6,390 bases of DNA from Deltaproteobacteria bacterium (GTDB taxonomy: Bacteria; Desulfobacterota; Syntrophia; Syntrophales; UBA5619): NCBI GenBank assembly GCA_026388345.1, contig JAPLJY010000164.1, forward strand, positions 1-6,390, in the 5' to 3' direction. Both the position numbers and the translations under genes were made by a program. Below the pieces are notes generated by a model. It worked only from the letters and a program-made list of their open reading frames with translations, searched no databases and was not told the DNA's origin. Below, piece by piece: positions 1-5,793 of this stretch (the stretch's first letter is position 1; the number at the start of each line of letters is the position of its first letter).

Positions 1-997
1 GCTCCCCGACGAGACGGAAGCGGCCATCGAGGAGATGATCTTCGCGAACAATCTGCACACCCTCCACCCGTCTCCCACGGAGTTGGGAAAGGCCTACCGC
101 ATGGAGGACGCCCGGGGCCGCTATATCGTCTTCCTGAAACATGCCTTCCCCAAGGAATACTCTCTGGAGGGAAACCGAATCGTGCTGGACTGTTCCCACG
201 GCGCCACCTACCGGGTCGCCCCGGAGACCTTTGCCGAACTGGGCGCCGAGGTCTCCACCCTCTTCGACGAACCGAACGGCAGGAACATCAACCTCCGCTG
301 CGGCTCCCAGCATCCGGAGGTCCTTGCGCAGGAGGTCCGGAAGACCAACGCGGATGTCGGGTTCGCCTTCGACGGCGACGGGGACCGCCTGATCGCCGTG
401 GACGAGACGGGAACGGTCCTGACCGGAGACCAGATCCTGGCCATCTGCGCGAACGTGATGAAGAAGGAGGGCGGCCTCACCAACAACATGGTCGTCCGGA
501 CGGTGATGAGCAACATCGGACTCAGCGTCGCCCTGCAGTCGCTCCGGATCGACTCCGTCATGACCGGGGTCGGCGACCGGTATGTCCTCGAGGAGATGCA
601 GGCCCGCGGGGCCGCGATCGGCGGCGAGGATTCCGGCCATCTGATCTTCCTCCAGCACCACACGACGGGAGACGGGATCATCACCGCCCTCCAGGTGGCG
701 GCGGCCATGAAGCGGGAAGGGAAACCGCTTTCCGAACTCGCGAAGATCATGAAGGTCTTCCCCCAGGTGCTGATCAACGTAAACGTCCGGTCGCGGCCGG
801 AGATCGCCGCTGTGCCCGAAATCACCGCCGTCATCCGGGAGGTGGAGTGGAAACTGGGGGACCAGGGCCGGGTCCTGGTCCGCTATTCGGGAACCCAGAA
901 CATGTGCCGGGTAATGGTGGAAGGGCCATCGCAGGAGGAAACCGGCAGATACTGCCGGCAGATTGCGGATATTGTTGAAAAGACCCTGAATTCATGA
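1..997 (+). CDS. glmM: Phosphoglucosamine mutase GlmM, 5'-truncated by window edge
   Basis: GlmM converts glucosamine-6-phosphate to glucosamine-1-phosphate in the cytoplasm, a step towards UDP-GlcNAc for peptidoglycan and LPS. The frame is open from base 2 (LPDETEAAIEEMIFANN...), so the gene starts upstream; about 331 codons of a family usually near 450 are present. The catalytic phosphoserine loop must lie in the missing part. Visible: the metal-binding loop DGDGDR at 371-388, the sugar-binding loop GEDSGH at 623-640, and the phosphate-binding loop RYSGTQN at 881-901 in the C-terminal domain, followed by CRVMVEGP. The GKAYR...DARGRYI stretch before the second domain is typical of GlmM rather than of phosphomannomutase. 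The last loop has Gln where the common form is SGTE. The TGA stop is at 995-997 and no clear terminator follows. The ATG at 35 is internal, not a start. Family assignment is firm; paralogous phosphohexomutases are the only alternative. Confidence 0.95.
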   Translation, partial: LPDETEAAIEEMIFANNLHTLHPSPTELGKAYRMEDARGRYIVFLKHAFPKEYSLEGNRIVLDCSHGATYRVAPETFAELGAEVSTLFDEPNGRNINLRCGSQHPEVLAQEVRKTNADVGFAFDGDGDRLIAVDETGTVLTGDQILAICANVMKKEGGLTNNMVVRTVMSNIGLSVALQSLRIDSVMTGVGDRYVLEEMQARGAAIGGEDSGHLIFLQHHTTGDGIITALQVAAAMKREGKPLSELAKIMKVFPQVLINVNVRSRPEIAAVPEITAVIREVEWKLGDQGRVLVRYSGTQNMCRVMVEGPSQEETGRYCRQIADIVEKTLNS

Positions 998-1021
998 GAT
1001 GAACACCTTATCCCCCTGTCA

Positions 1022-1294
1022 TCAGAACTTGTGGCCCACGAAGAGGTAGAGGGAGCGGTGGCCCCCGCCGCTCAGCACAAGGCCGATTCTGGGTCGGCGG
1101 GAAGCCGTCTCCGCTGCCGCACCGGTGACGGTCGCAAGCGTCAGGAGCAGGAGGACGGCGGCCAGGAGAATGGCGCCGCTTTTCACCGGGAACGGTTTTG
1201 CGATCCGGCGGGCGCCATCACCGCCTGCAGTTGGAAAAAGCCGCCGTGTCCAGCGGAATGTCGTTTCCGAGCGCTTGAAAAGGGGATCGACCAT
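1022..1294 (-). pseudogene. Relic of a patatin-like phospholipase with outer-membrane barrel (large in-frame internal deletion)
   Basis: This 90-codon frame has three parts. Residues 38-61 form a signal peptide: a Lys, a hydrophobic core (AILLAAVLLLLTLATV) and an Ala-rich cleavage site ending AAA at 59-61. Residues 68-78 (RPRIGLVLSGGG) are the start of a patatin domain, whose SGGG loop supplies the oxyanion hole. Residues 79-90 (HRSLYLFVGHKF) look like a last outer-membrane beta-strand: alternating hydrophobic residues and a C-terminal Phe. PlpD-type proteins carry exactly these two ends, with a catalytic GxSxG serine, an Asp motif, POTRA-like regions and a barrel between. All of that is absent, so no lipase activity is expected. 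I infer one in-frame deletion at about 1058-1072. The start is uncertain: no good ribosome binding site precedes the ATG, and a GTG at 1184-1186 would give a more normal signal peptide. It converges on glmM with 24 bases between. It could still be made as a small secreted peptide. Confidence 0.6.
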
Positions 1295-1592
1295 TGAAGC
1301 CTAAGCCTCATTCGGGGAACTCCCGCCGCAGCGAATACAGGATGTGCCATTTATTGACGGTAGCTACTTATCGACACAAATGATGAGAAAAAAGCATTGA
1401 ATATTTCCAGTTGAAAGTGACGCCTTTTCCAGGGGAAAGCCAGGAGGTATTCATTGAAGTGCAGTCTTTTTGACGGTAACCGACTCAGGCTCCTTCTGAA
1501 CTACCCACTCATAATGGCAATTATAACAATGGTGGAATATGATTGTCGCACCCAGTCAGTGCCCAACGCATACACTCCCGCAATGGAGACAT
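1295..1592. other. AT-rich stretch without a convincing gene
   Basis: Composition changes from GC-rich to clearly AT-rich near 1340. I see no complete gene here. It contains an orphan AGGAGGT at 1442-1448 on the plus strand and, on the minus strand, a possible zinc-ribbon remnant (1451-1555). No clear promoter or terminator can be supported. The promoter of the patatin relic, if any, would lie in 1295-1400 on the minus strand. Confidence 0.5.
1451..1555 (-). pseudogene. Possible remnant of a second small zinc-binding protein
   Basis: After an in-frame TGA at 1556-1558, a minus-strand frame reads LGATIIFHHCYNCHYEWVV and on to KKTALQ, ending at TGA 1451-1453. CYNCHYEW (CxxC followed by an aromatic and Trp) resembles one half of a zinc ribbon of the kind C-x-x-C-G-x-E-W. 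There is no ATG, GTG or TTG start with a ribosome binding site in this frame. A neighbouring frame has an ATG at about 1573 (MRWALTGCDN...) that a single frameshift would join to it. It lies directly downstream of the intact zinc-ribbon gene on the same strand. It may be a decayed gene or chance; the case rests on a single CxxC. Confidence 0.22.
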
Positions 1593-1775
1593 TTATTTTT
1601 TTCCATTACAACTTCCAATCCCGATCACCCCAAAGGGTGTGTCGATATAGTATTGTGGCTCAGGAAATACATCTATCCTACCATTACACAGCGGACACCT
1701 GACTCGGTATCCATATTCTGCGACCACAAATTCCTTACAGCAATACGGGCAGGTGGCTCTATCTTCCTCCATCAT
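1593..1775 (-). CDS. Small zinc-ribbon protein, 59-60 aa, function unknown
   Basis: A short protein with two CxxC knuckles: C9-P-Y-C12 and C27-P-L-C30, followed by NGRIDVFPEP. Their 14-residue spacing and the flanking CKEF and YRVRCPLC fit a treble-clef or MJ0042-like zinc ribbon that binds one zinc ion. The C-terminal half (about 35-60) is unassigned, with one further Cys at 56. I do not recognise a specific family and assign no function; proteins of this kind bind nucleic acid or protein, or are parts of larger factors. Two ATGs stand in tandem (1773-1775 and 1770-1772). A strong ribosome binding site GGAGGG (1779-1784) sits 3 bases before the first and 6 before the second, so the second, giving 59 aa, is probably used. 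A possible 13-codon ORF ends just upstream. The gene lies in an AT-rich island between GC-rich neighbours, which may mean acquired DNA. The paired cysteines plus the ribosome binding site are why I take it as real. Confidence 0.6.
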   Translation of the reverse strand: MMEEDRATCPYCCKEFVVAEYGYRVRCPLCNGRIDVFPEPQYYIDTPFGVIGIGSCNGKK

Positions 1776-1778
1776 TTT

Positions 1779-1784
1779 CCCTCC
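1779..1784 (-). promoter_or_regulatory. Ribosome binding site of the zinc-ribbon gene
   Basis: Minus-strand GGAGGG. Spacing favours the second of the two tandem ATGs (1770-1772). The stop of the 13-codon ORF (TAG at 1786-1788) lies one base upstream, so ribosomes ending there would sit on this site. Confidence 0.6.
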
Positions 1785-1785
1785 G

Positions 1786-1827
1786 CTAATTTACTAAAAC
1801 ATTTCTGGAATCATCGCCTATGCTCAT
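1786..1827 (-). CDS. Possible 13-codon leader ORF (MSIGDDSRNVLVN)
   Basis: A minus-strand ATG at 1825-1827 follows a very strong purine tract, GGGGGAGGA at 1831-1839, with 4 bases between the GGAGG core and the ATG. The frame runs 13 codons to TAG at 1786-1788, one base before the ribosome binding site of the zinc-ribbon gene. This layout would suit translational coupling or a leader peptide. The peptide has no run of one amino acid of the attenuation type and no known match. A short ORF by chance is quite possible; the two well-placed ribosome binding sites are the only support. Confidence 0.35.
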   Translation of the reverse strand: MSIGDDSRNVLVN

Positions 1828-1973
1828 TTATCCTCCCCCAGCCTCACGTTCAATACACAGCCCCATAAGCTGCCAATCAGTTAAAGATTCAAACAGTTTT
1901 TATATCCTGGTTTCATCGCTTACCGGTATTGTTAAGAACGTCCTTTTTTCACGGCGGGAGTATATGAAAAATA

Positions 1974-2005
1974 ATTTTGTGTCAATTGAATTTTGACCAC
2001 AAAAT
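1974..2005. promoter_or_regulatory. AT-rich inverted repeat, possible operator
   Basis: The left arm ATTTTGTGTCAA (1974-1985) pairs with TTGACCACAAAAT (1993-2005) except for one extra C, around a 7-base loop TTGAATT. That is 12 pairs with one bulge. It is too AT-rich for a good terminator on the plus strand, where no T-run follows; on the minus strand a short T-run (TATTTTTC) does follow. Its place between divergent genes makes a regulator-binding site the simpler reading, which is inference. Confidence 0.4.
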
Positions 2006-2213
2006 ATGGGTTTTGAAAGTTTGGATATCTCGTTTTCTACGTGGCCTGTCGGTTACAGGAAACAAACACATCTTAAACAAGTATGCTTAAGCCGGATGAA
2101 CCAACTTTCTCTTTTCACAGGGCGGATGGTTGTTTTCCCCTTGACGGCGGACGTGAAATCATCGACATAAGGCCAGAGGTTTTCCGAATATCCCTGCCCG
2201 CTGAAAATGAAGA

Positions 2214-2220
2214 GAGGAAG
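2214..2220 (+). promoter_or_regulatory. Ribosome binding site of the exporter gene
   Basis: GAGGAAG lies 7-10 bases before the ATG at 2228. The alternative ATG at 2207 has no purine-rich site before it, so this site decides the start. Confidence 0.55.
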
Positions 2221-2227
2221 AAATCGC

Positions 2228-3133
2228 ATGCCGGCTCCTCCGGAGAGAAACGAAAAAAAGAGGGCAACCCTTGCGGCGGTCGGATCGATCCTGCTGTGGT
2301 GCGCAAGCGGCGTCTGTTTCGCCCGCGGGGCGCGCCTCCTGGGACCGATGGCCTACCTGACGCTGATGACGTCCACGGGCGTGATCACGGTCGTCCTCCT
2401 GCAGCGTTTCCGGAGACAACCGCTCGCCGATCTGGTCCGCCTGCCTCTCCGGGTCATGGTCGCCGGTTTCTGGGGGGTCGCCTTCTACACGGTGATCCTG
2501 GCGCTCGCCTTCGGCATCGCCCCGGAACGCGCCATCGGCCAGGTCAATCTCCTGAACTACCTCTGGCCGGTCTGGATCGTGCTGCTGTCCGCCGTCCTGA
2601 TCCGGGAGAGGACGCGGCTGCTCCCGACGGCGGCAGGCGTCTTCCTCGGATTCGCGGGGATCGTCGTCGCGCGTGGTCCGGCAGAGCTTCTGCGTGCTCC
2701 CGAAAACCCGCTGCCGCTGTTCCTTGCCCTTCTGGGCGGGTTCCTCTGGGCCTGTTACAGCGTCCTCCTCCGGCGGTGGCGGATCCCTGCGGAGCAGGGG
2801 GGGACGGCGTTCCATTTCACCCTCTGTGCGCTGATGGCCGCGGCGGTCGCCGCCATCCGGGGGGAATGGCAGAATCTGCCGCCGGTCGGCGCGGAGGCGC
2901 TTTTCTGGATCCTCTTCGGTGGAATCGGGCCGGTGGGGCTTGCCTATCACTGGTGGGAGATCGGAGTGAAGCGCGGCCATGTGCCGCTGATCAGCACACT
3001 CGCCTATTTCATCCCCATCGGTTCCACCCTGCTCATCGGCCTCCTCTTCCGGGAGGCGATGGGTCCGGGACTCCTCTTCGGGGCCGTCCTGATTGCGGCG
3101 GGCGCCTGGCTGGCGGGGCGGACGCAGGGGTAA
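2228..3133 (+). CDS. EamA/DMT family transporter, YddG-like (probable amino acid or metabolite exporter)
   Basis: A 301-aa inner-membrane protein of the drug/metabolite transporter superfamily, with about ten hydrophobic segments in two EamA-type halves. The signature closest to E. coli YddG, an aromatic amino acid exporter, is NYLWP at residues 110-114 within GQVNLLNYLWPVWIVLLS. Other shared features are GGFLWACYSVLLRR (170-183), AYHWWEIGVKRGHV (239-252) and the last-repeat segment STLAYFIPIGSTLL (256-269). Length is usual for the family. The start at 2228 is chosen for its ribosome binding site; a start at 2207 would add MKRGRNR. The DNA is strongly GC-rich, in contrast to the AT-rich region before it. 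The gene stands alone and ends at TAA 3131-3133 facing a convergent gene, with a stem-loop just after. Superfamily is certain; substrate is inference from YddG and could be another amino acid or small metabolite. Confidence 0.9.
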   Translation: MPAPPERNEKKRATLAAVGSILLWCASGVCFARGARLLGPMAYLTLMTSTGVITVVLLQRFRRQPLADLVRLPLRVMVAGFWGVAFYTVILALAFGIAPERAIGQVNLLNYLWPVWIVLLSAVLIRERTRLLPTAAGVFLGFAGIVVARGPAELLRAPENPLPLFLALLGGFLWACYSVLLRRWRIPAEQGGTAFHFTLCALMAAAVAAIRGEWQNLPPVGAEALFWILFGGIGPVGLAYHWWEIGVKRGHVPLISTLAYFIPIGSTLLIGLLFREAMGPGLLFGAVLIAAGAWLAGRTQG

Positions 3134-3138
3134 AGAAG

Positions 3139-3166
3139 GATCACCGACGGGAAATACCCCGTGATC
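3139..3166. terminator. Stem-loop between convergent genes, possible bidirectional terminator
   Basis: GATCAC (3139-3144) is the exact inverse of GTGATC (3161-3166). An inner stem ACGGG/CCCGT around AAATAC is an alternative core that keeps GATC/GATC outside. It begins 5 bases after the exporter stop and faces the DUF523 gene end at 3208. The plus strand continues GC-rich with no T-run; the minus strand continues CTTCTTTA. It is a weak intrinsic terminator at best. Confidence 0.4.
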
Positions 3167-3207
3167 GCGGGCGCCCTTCCCTCTTTCCTATCCATGGTTC
3201 CGGAGCA

Positions 3208-3756
3208 TCAACTCGAATGGATGGGGGTGGCGATAAAGACGGGCTCCCTCGATTGCCGGTAAACGAAGATCCGCTCGATGAAGTTCTCCCGGAGGAGCGG
3301 ATCGTTCAGGCGGCCGTCCTCCTCGACGGGAAGCAGCGGAAAACGTTTCATGAACGCCCCGGCGAAGATCCCCACCCCCTTCTCCACAGCGATGCCGTCC
3401 TCTCCGTAAACCTTCACCGCGGCCATCCCGGAACTGGGCGAGCGGCTCTTGAAGATGAAGCCGCACAGATCGAGGGCGGCGAGCGTCTCAAGACGTCTTT
3501 CCGCCCAGGCGAGCATTCCGTCGGTATGGTCGACGCGGCTCCCGATCGTGACGAGACGGGGGTTCTCCGGATCCCCGACGAGGCGCATCGCCTCGCGGGG
3601 GACGGGGAGGCCGTACTCCACCTCCGGGCAGACGGGGACCCATTCGAACCGGCGGCCCAGGGTGTCGGTGATGTAGCGGTCGCGCCGATGGCCGCCGTCG
3701 TAACGGACATTTTGGCCCAGCAGGCAGGCGCTGATTCCGACCCGGATCTTATCCAT
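3208..3756 (-). CDS. DUF523 family protein, TudS-like (probable [4Fe-4S] thiouracil desulfurase)
   Basis: A 182-aa soluble protein of family DUF523 (YbbK). A characterised member, TudS, uses a [4Fe-4S] cluster held by three cysteines to remove sulfur from 2-thiouracil. The three expected cysteines are present: C11 in ISACLLG, C43 in PVCPEV and C98 in LCGF. So are other family blocks: VRYDGGH (17-23), the acidic E45 beside the second cysteine, GLPVPRE (49-55) and FKSRSPSSG (102-110). Length is that of a stand-alone domain. I chose ATG 3754-3756 because GGAGGAG (3765-3771) lies 8 bases before it and family members begin about here; an upstream in-frame ATG at 3825 would add 23 unusual residues. 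It is the last gene on the TRAP strand, 109 bases after dctM, but two inverted repeats lie between. Family is firm; the desulfurase reaction and its true substrate are inference. Confidence 0.88.
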   Translation of the reverse strand: MDKIRVGISACLLGQNVRYDGGHRRDRYITDTLGRRFEWVPVCPEVEYGLPVPREAMRLVGDPENPRLVTIGSRVDHTDGMLAWAERRLETLAALDLCGFIFKSRSPSSGMAAVKVYGEDGIAVEKGVGIFAGAFMKRFPLLPVEEDGRLNDPLLRENFIERIFVYRQSREPVFIATPIHSS

Positions 3757-3764
3757 CGCCGTTT

Positions 3765-3771
3765 CTCCTCC
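3765..3771 (-). promoter_or_regulatory. Ribosome binding site of the DUF523 gene
   Basis: Minus-strand GGAGGAG with 8 bases to the ATG at 3754-3756. It fixes the start and shows that this gene is translated independently of dctM. Confidence 0.75.
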
Positions 3772-3776
3772 GGTGC

Positions 3777-3821
3777 CGTCATTCAAAGAGATCTTGCATG
3801 CCCTGAGACCCTTGAATGACG
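3777..3821. repeat. Inverted repeat with 10-bp perfect arms between dctM and the DUF523 gene
   Basis: CGTCATTCAA (3777-3786) is the exact inverse of TTGAATGACG (3812-3821). The 25-base middle contains a GCATGC palindrome, so the whole is a long imperfect dyad. A further GTCATT at 3832-3837 could pair instead with the AATGAC at 3815-3820, which gives a choice of two structures. No T-run follows on the minus strand. It is a candidate operator for the DUF523 gene or an mRNA structure. Confidence 0.45.
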
Positions 3822-3843
3822 CCATGATAGTGTCATTTGGACC

Positions 3844-3869
3844 GTAGGGAGAAATCTGTCCCTCCCTAC
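3844..3869 (-). terminator. Stem-loop overlapping the dctM stop codon
   Basis: GTAGGGAG (3844-3851) and CTCCCTAC (3862-3869) are perfect 8-bp inverse arms around a 10-base loop. On the transcribed minus strand the first arm contains the dctM TAG stop. No U-run follows (GGTCCAAATG), so it is not a classical intrinsic terminator. It may protect the 3' end or damp read-through to the DUF523 gene. Confidence 0.45.
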
Positions 3870-5155
3870 TTGACGAAGCCGAACAACCGGGGCAGAAACA
3901 ACGTGAGCGGCGGATAGTAGGTCACCAGGATCAGGACCACAATCTCGACGCCCAGAAGCGGGATGAGCGGCCGGACCACCGCTGTAATGGGGAGATGCGC
4001 GATGCGGCAGCCGACGAAGAGCGAGGTTCCTACCGGGGGGGTGATCAGGCCCAGACAGAGGTTGATCACGATCATGGCGCCGAAGTGAACGATGTTCATG
4101 TCCATCTTCACCATCATGGGAAGCAGGATCGGGGTCAGCAGGATGAGGGCCGGTGTCAGGTCTATCAGACATCCCACAATGAGGAGGAAGATGTTGATGA
4201 CGATCAGGAGGATGATCTTATTGTCCGTGATGGAAAAAACGGTCTGGGCGATCCACGCGGGGAAATTCTCATAGGTGAGGATCCAGGTATAGACCGAGCA
4301 GGTGGCTACCAGGAACAACACCACGGCATTGATCTGGCAGCACTCGAAGAGGATGCCCGGCAATTCGCGGATCTTTACCTCGCGGTACACCCCCACGCAC
4401 AGGATCAATGCGTACAAGGAAGCCACGGCGCCCGCTTCGGTGGCCGTAAAAATGCCCGTCATGATCCCCCCCAGGATGATGATCATCGTGAACAGGCCGG
4501 CCATGCCGTCCGCCACCCGAAACGCCTTTTCCTTGAAGGGGAGGACAGGCATTGGCGTCGGCTTGATGTGCCGCTTGGCATGGAAGTACGCCCAGATCAT
4601 CAAGCCGATCCCGATGAGAACTCCCGGAATCGCGCCCGCCAGGAACAGGGCGGCGATGGACACCGATCCCGCGGTGTGGGCAAAGATGATCATCGGGATG
4701 GAGGGTGGGATGATCGGCCCCATGACCGCCGAGGCCAGCGCAATGGACGTGGCCGTTTCTCTCTTGTAGCCCGCCTTCTCCATCGTCGGAATCATCATGG
4801 CCCCGATGGACGAGACCTCCGCCACTGCGGATCCCGACACGCCGCCGAAGAACATACAGGCCAGAATGGTGATGTGCGCCATTGCGCCGGGGATGCGGCC
4901 CACCAGCACCTCGGCCAGCCTCACCAGCCGGGTGGATACCCCGCCTCTCGCCAACAAGGTCCCGGCAAAGATGAAGAAGATGACAGCCAGCAGGGGAAAG
5001 GAATTGACGCCCGACAGCATGCGCTGCACAATAGTCGCTTTGTCGATGTCCATCGTGAGGCTGGCCAGCATGGCGCCCAGACCGATGCCGAAGGAGATCG
5101 GCAGGTTGATGATCATGAAGACGAAAAAACACACAAAAGCAATCGTGAGTGTCAT
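3866..5155 (-). CDS. dctM: TRAP transporter large permease DctM
   Basis: DctM is the large membrane subunit of tripartite TRAP importers. It carries the ion-coupled translocation path for an organic acid delivered by DctP and works in a complex with DctQ. The product is a 429-aa protein, the usual family length, with many hydrophobic segments throughout. Family marks are FGGVSGSAVAEVSSIG (103-118), the hairpin motif GPIIPPSIP (146-154) and its second-half counterpart GLITPPVGT (369-377), which lie in the two inverted-repeat halves. The start is taken at ATG 5153-5155 (MTLTIAF...), preceded by GGGGGG; an ATG four codons upstream (5167) lacks a ribosome binding site. It lies 100 bases after dctQ, looser than the common few-base overlap. 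A GGGAGGA at 5221-5227 sits in that gap, too far away to serve this start. A stem-loop overlaps the stop. Assignment is firm; substrate cannot be read from the permease. Confidence 0.95.
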   Translation of the reverse strand: MTLTIAFVCFFVFMIINLPISFGIGLGAMLASLTMDIDKATIVQRMLSGVNSFPLLAVIFFIFAGTLLARGGVSTRLVRLAEVLVGRIPGAMAHITILACMFFGGVSGSAVAEVSSIGAMMIPTMEKAGYKRETATSIALASAVMGPIIPPSIPMIIFAHTAGSVSIAALFLAGAIPGVLIGIGLMIWAYFHAKRHIKPTPMPVLPFKEKAFRVADGMAGLFTMIIILGGIMTGIFTATEAGAVASLYALILCVGVYREVKIRELPGILFECCQINAVVLFLVATCSVYTWILTYENFPAWIAQTVFSITDNKIILLIVINIFLLIVGCLIDLTPALILLTPILLPMMVKMDMNIVHFGAMIVINLCLGLITPPVGTSLFVGCRIAHLPITAVVRPLIPLLGVEIVVLILVTYYPPLTLFLPRLFGFVK

Positions 5156-5255
5156 GTTGCCCCCCATTTTCTGAAGAATGAATTCGCCGTTTCCGCCCTA
5201 AATTGACAAGATCGACACACTCCTCCCTTCAGGGTTCTCACCACAGTGGCCACCC

Positions 5256-5777
5256 TTATACCGGAATGATGTCGGATGACGACGGCTCCTCCTTTTGCTC
5301 GCCGAGCCCCAGGATACTCTTCCAGGTATCCTGGATGATGTAGAGGATCATCAGCCCGCCGGAGATGGGCATGGCCAGATAGAACCAGATGTTCTGAACG
5401 GCAATGGACTCCATCAGGTCGCCGCCGAATTGTCTGACCATCCCAGTGCCGAACACGAGCAGGATTACGCCGACGATGCCGATCAGGACGTTGAGGATGA
5501 GGTGCCCCACCTGGCGCGCGCGGAGCGGCATCATGTTGAAGAAGACGTCGAGACTGAGGTGCTCTTTGTACTTGACCGCCAGAGCAGCCCCCAGGTATGT
5601 AATCCAGACCAGGAGGTATCGAGGGACCTCTTCGGACCATGACGGCACGTAGTTGAGGAGGTACCGCGTGAACACAGCAAAGCAGATGATGAAGAAGATC
5701 ATCGAGGCCTGCACCAGCATCACGTACTTGACAATCGTCGTGATCCATTCCTGGACCCGATCAAAGGCCTTAAGCAT
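5256..5777 (-). CDS. dctQ: TRAP transporter small permease DctQ
   Basis: DctQ is the small four-helix membrane subunit that pairs with DctM. The protein has 173 aa, within the normal range. Hydrophobic segments are at roughly 17-37, 53-70, 92-112 and 128-148. The family signature spans the first two: FTRYLLNYVPSWSEEVPRYL (36-55), with W47-S-E-E50, followed by LVWITYLGAALA; KEHLSLDVF (71-79) also fits. The C-terminal tail (EQKEEPSSSD) is hydrophilic and presumably cytoplasmic. The ATG at 5775-5777 has a modest AGGA four bases upstream. It follows dctP after a 96-base gap that holds a hairpin and a tandem repeat, so its level may be set separately from dctP. Assignment is firm from motif, length and gene order. 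Confidence 0.93.
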   Translation of the reverse strand: MLKAFDRVQEWITTIVKYVMLVQASMIFFIICFAVFTRYLLNYVPSWSEEVPRYLLVWITYLGAALAVKYKEHLSLDVFFNMMPLRARQVGHLILNVLIGIVGVILLVFGTGMVRQFGGDLMESIAVQNIWFYLAMPISGGLMILYIIQDTWKSILGLGEQKEEPSSSDIIPV

Positions 5778-5793
5778 ATTGTCCTACCGATTC

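Larger units (their letters stand above)
1828..2227. other. AT-rich intergenic region upstream of divergent zinc-ribbon and exporter genes
   Basis: This region separates the minus-strand zinc-ribbon unit from the plus-strand exporter, so promoters for both should be here. Visible: an AT-rich dyad at 1974-2005; a 5-bp hairpin CCTGT/ACAGG at 2045-2059; an imperfect dyad CTTAA...TTAAG at 2072-2091; and a -35-like TTGACG near 2140 with only a poor -10 (CATAAG) about 19 bases on. No promoter reaches a level I would assert. I see no coding region on either strand apart from the leader ORF ending at 1827. Confidence 0.45.

Noticed and set aside
208..834. A 208-codon minus-strand frame opposite glmM
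   Set aside because: It is antisense to conserved GlmM motifs, with Ser/Arg/Pro-rich shadow composition and no ribosome binding site or domain.
1454..1702. An 82-codon plus-strand frame starting at TTG with a perfect AGGAGGT (1442-1448) five bases upstream
   Set aside because: The site is striking, but the protein has no recognisable feature and runs antisense to the better supported zinc-ribbon gene. Conservation or RNA data could revive it.
1964..1996. A 10-codon plus-strand ORF (MKNNFVSIEF) after GGGAG
   Set aside because: The ribosome binding site is only 3 bases from the ATG, and the ORF sits inside the dyad; chance is the simpler reading.
2141..2170. Promoter-like TTGACG with CATAAG ahead of the exporter
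   Set aside because: The spacing is about 19 bases and the -10 matches only four of six; too weak to annotate.
2083..3819. A 578-codon plus-strand open frame across the exporter and DUF523 genes
   Set aside because: It overlaps two well-identified genes in other frames, is rich in Arg, Gly, Pro and Asp as GC-rich shadow frames are, and has no domain or ribosome binding site.
3995..5206. A 403-codon plus-strand open frame opposite dctM
   Set aside because: It is antisense to dctM, with a His/Asp/Gln/Arg-rich composition typical of the reverse of hydrophobic codons; no family features.
5152..5220. A 22-codon GTG-start frame whose TGA overlaps the dctM ATG
   Set aside because: GGGAGGA directly abuts the GTG, too close to work as a ribosome binding site; the peptide has no feature.
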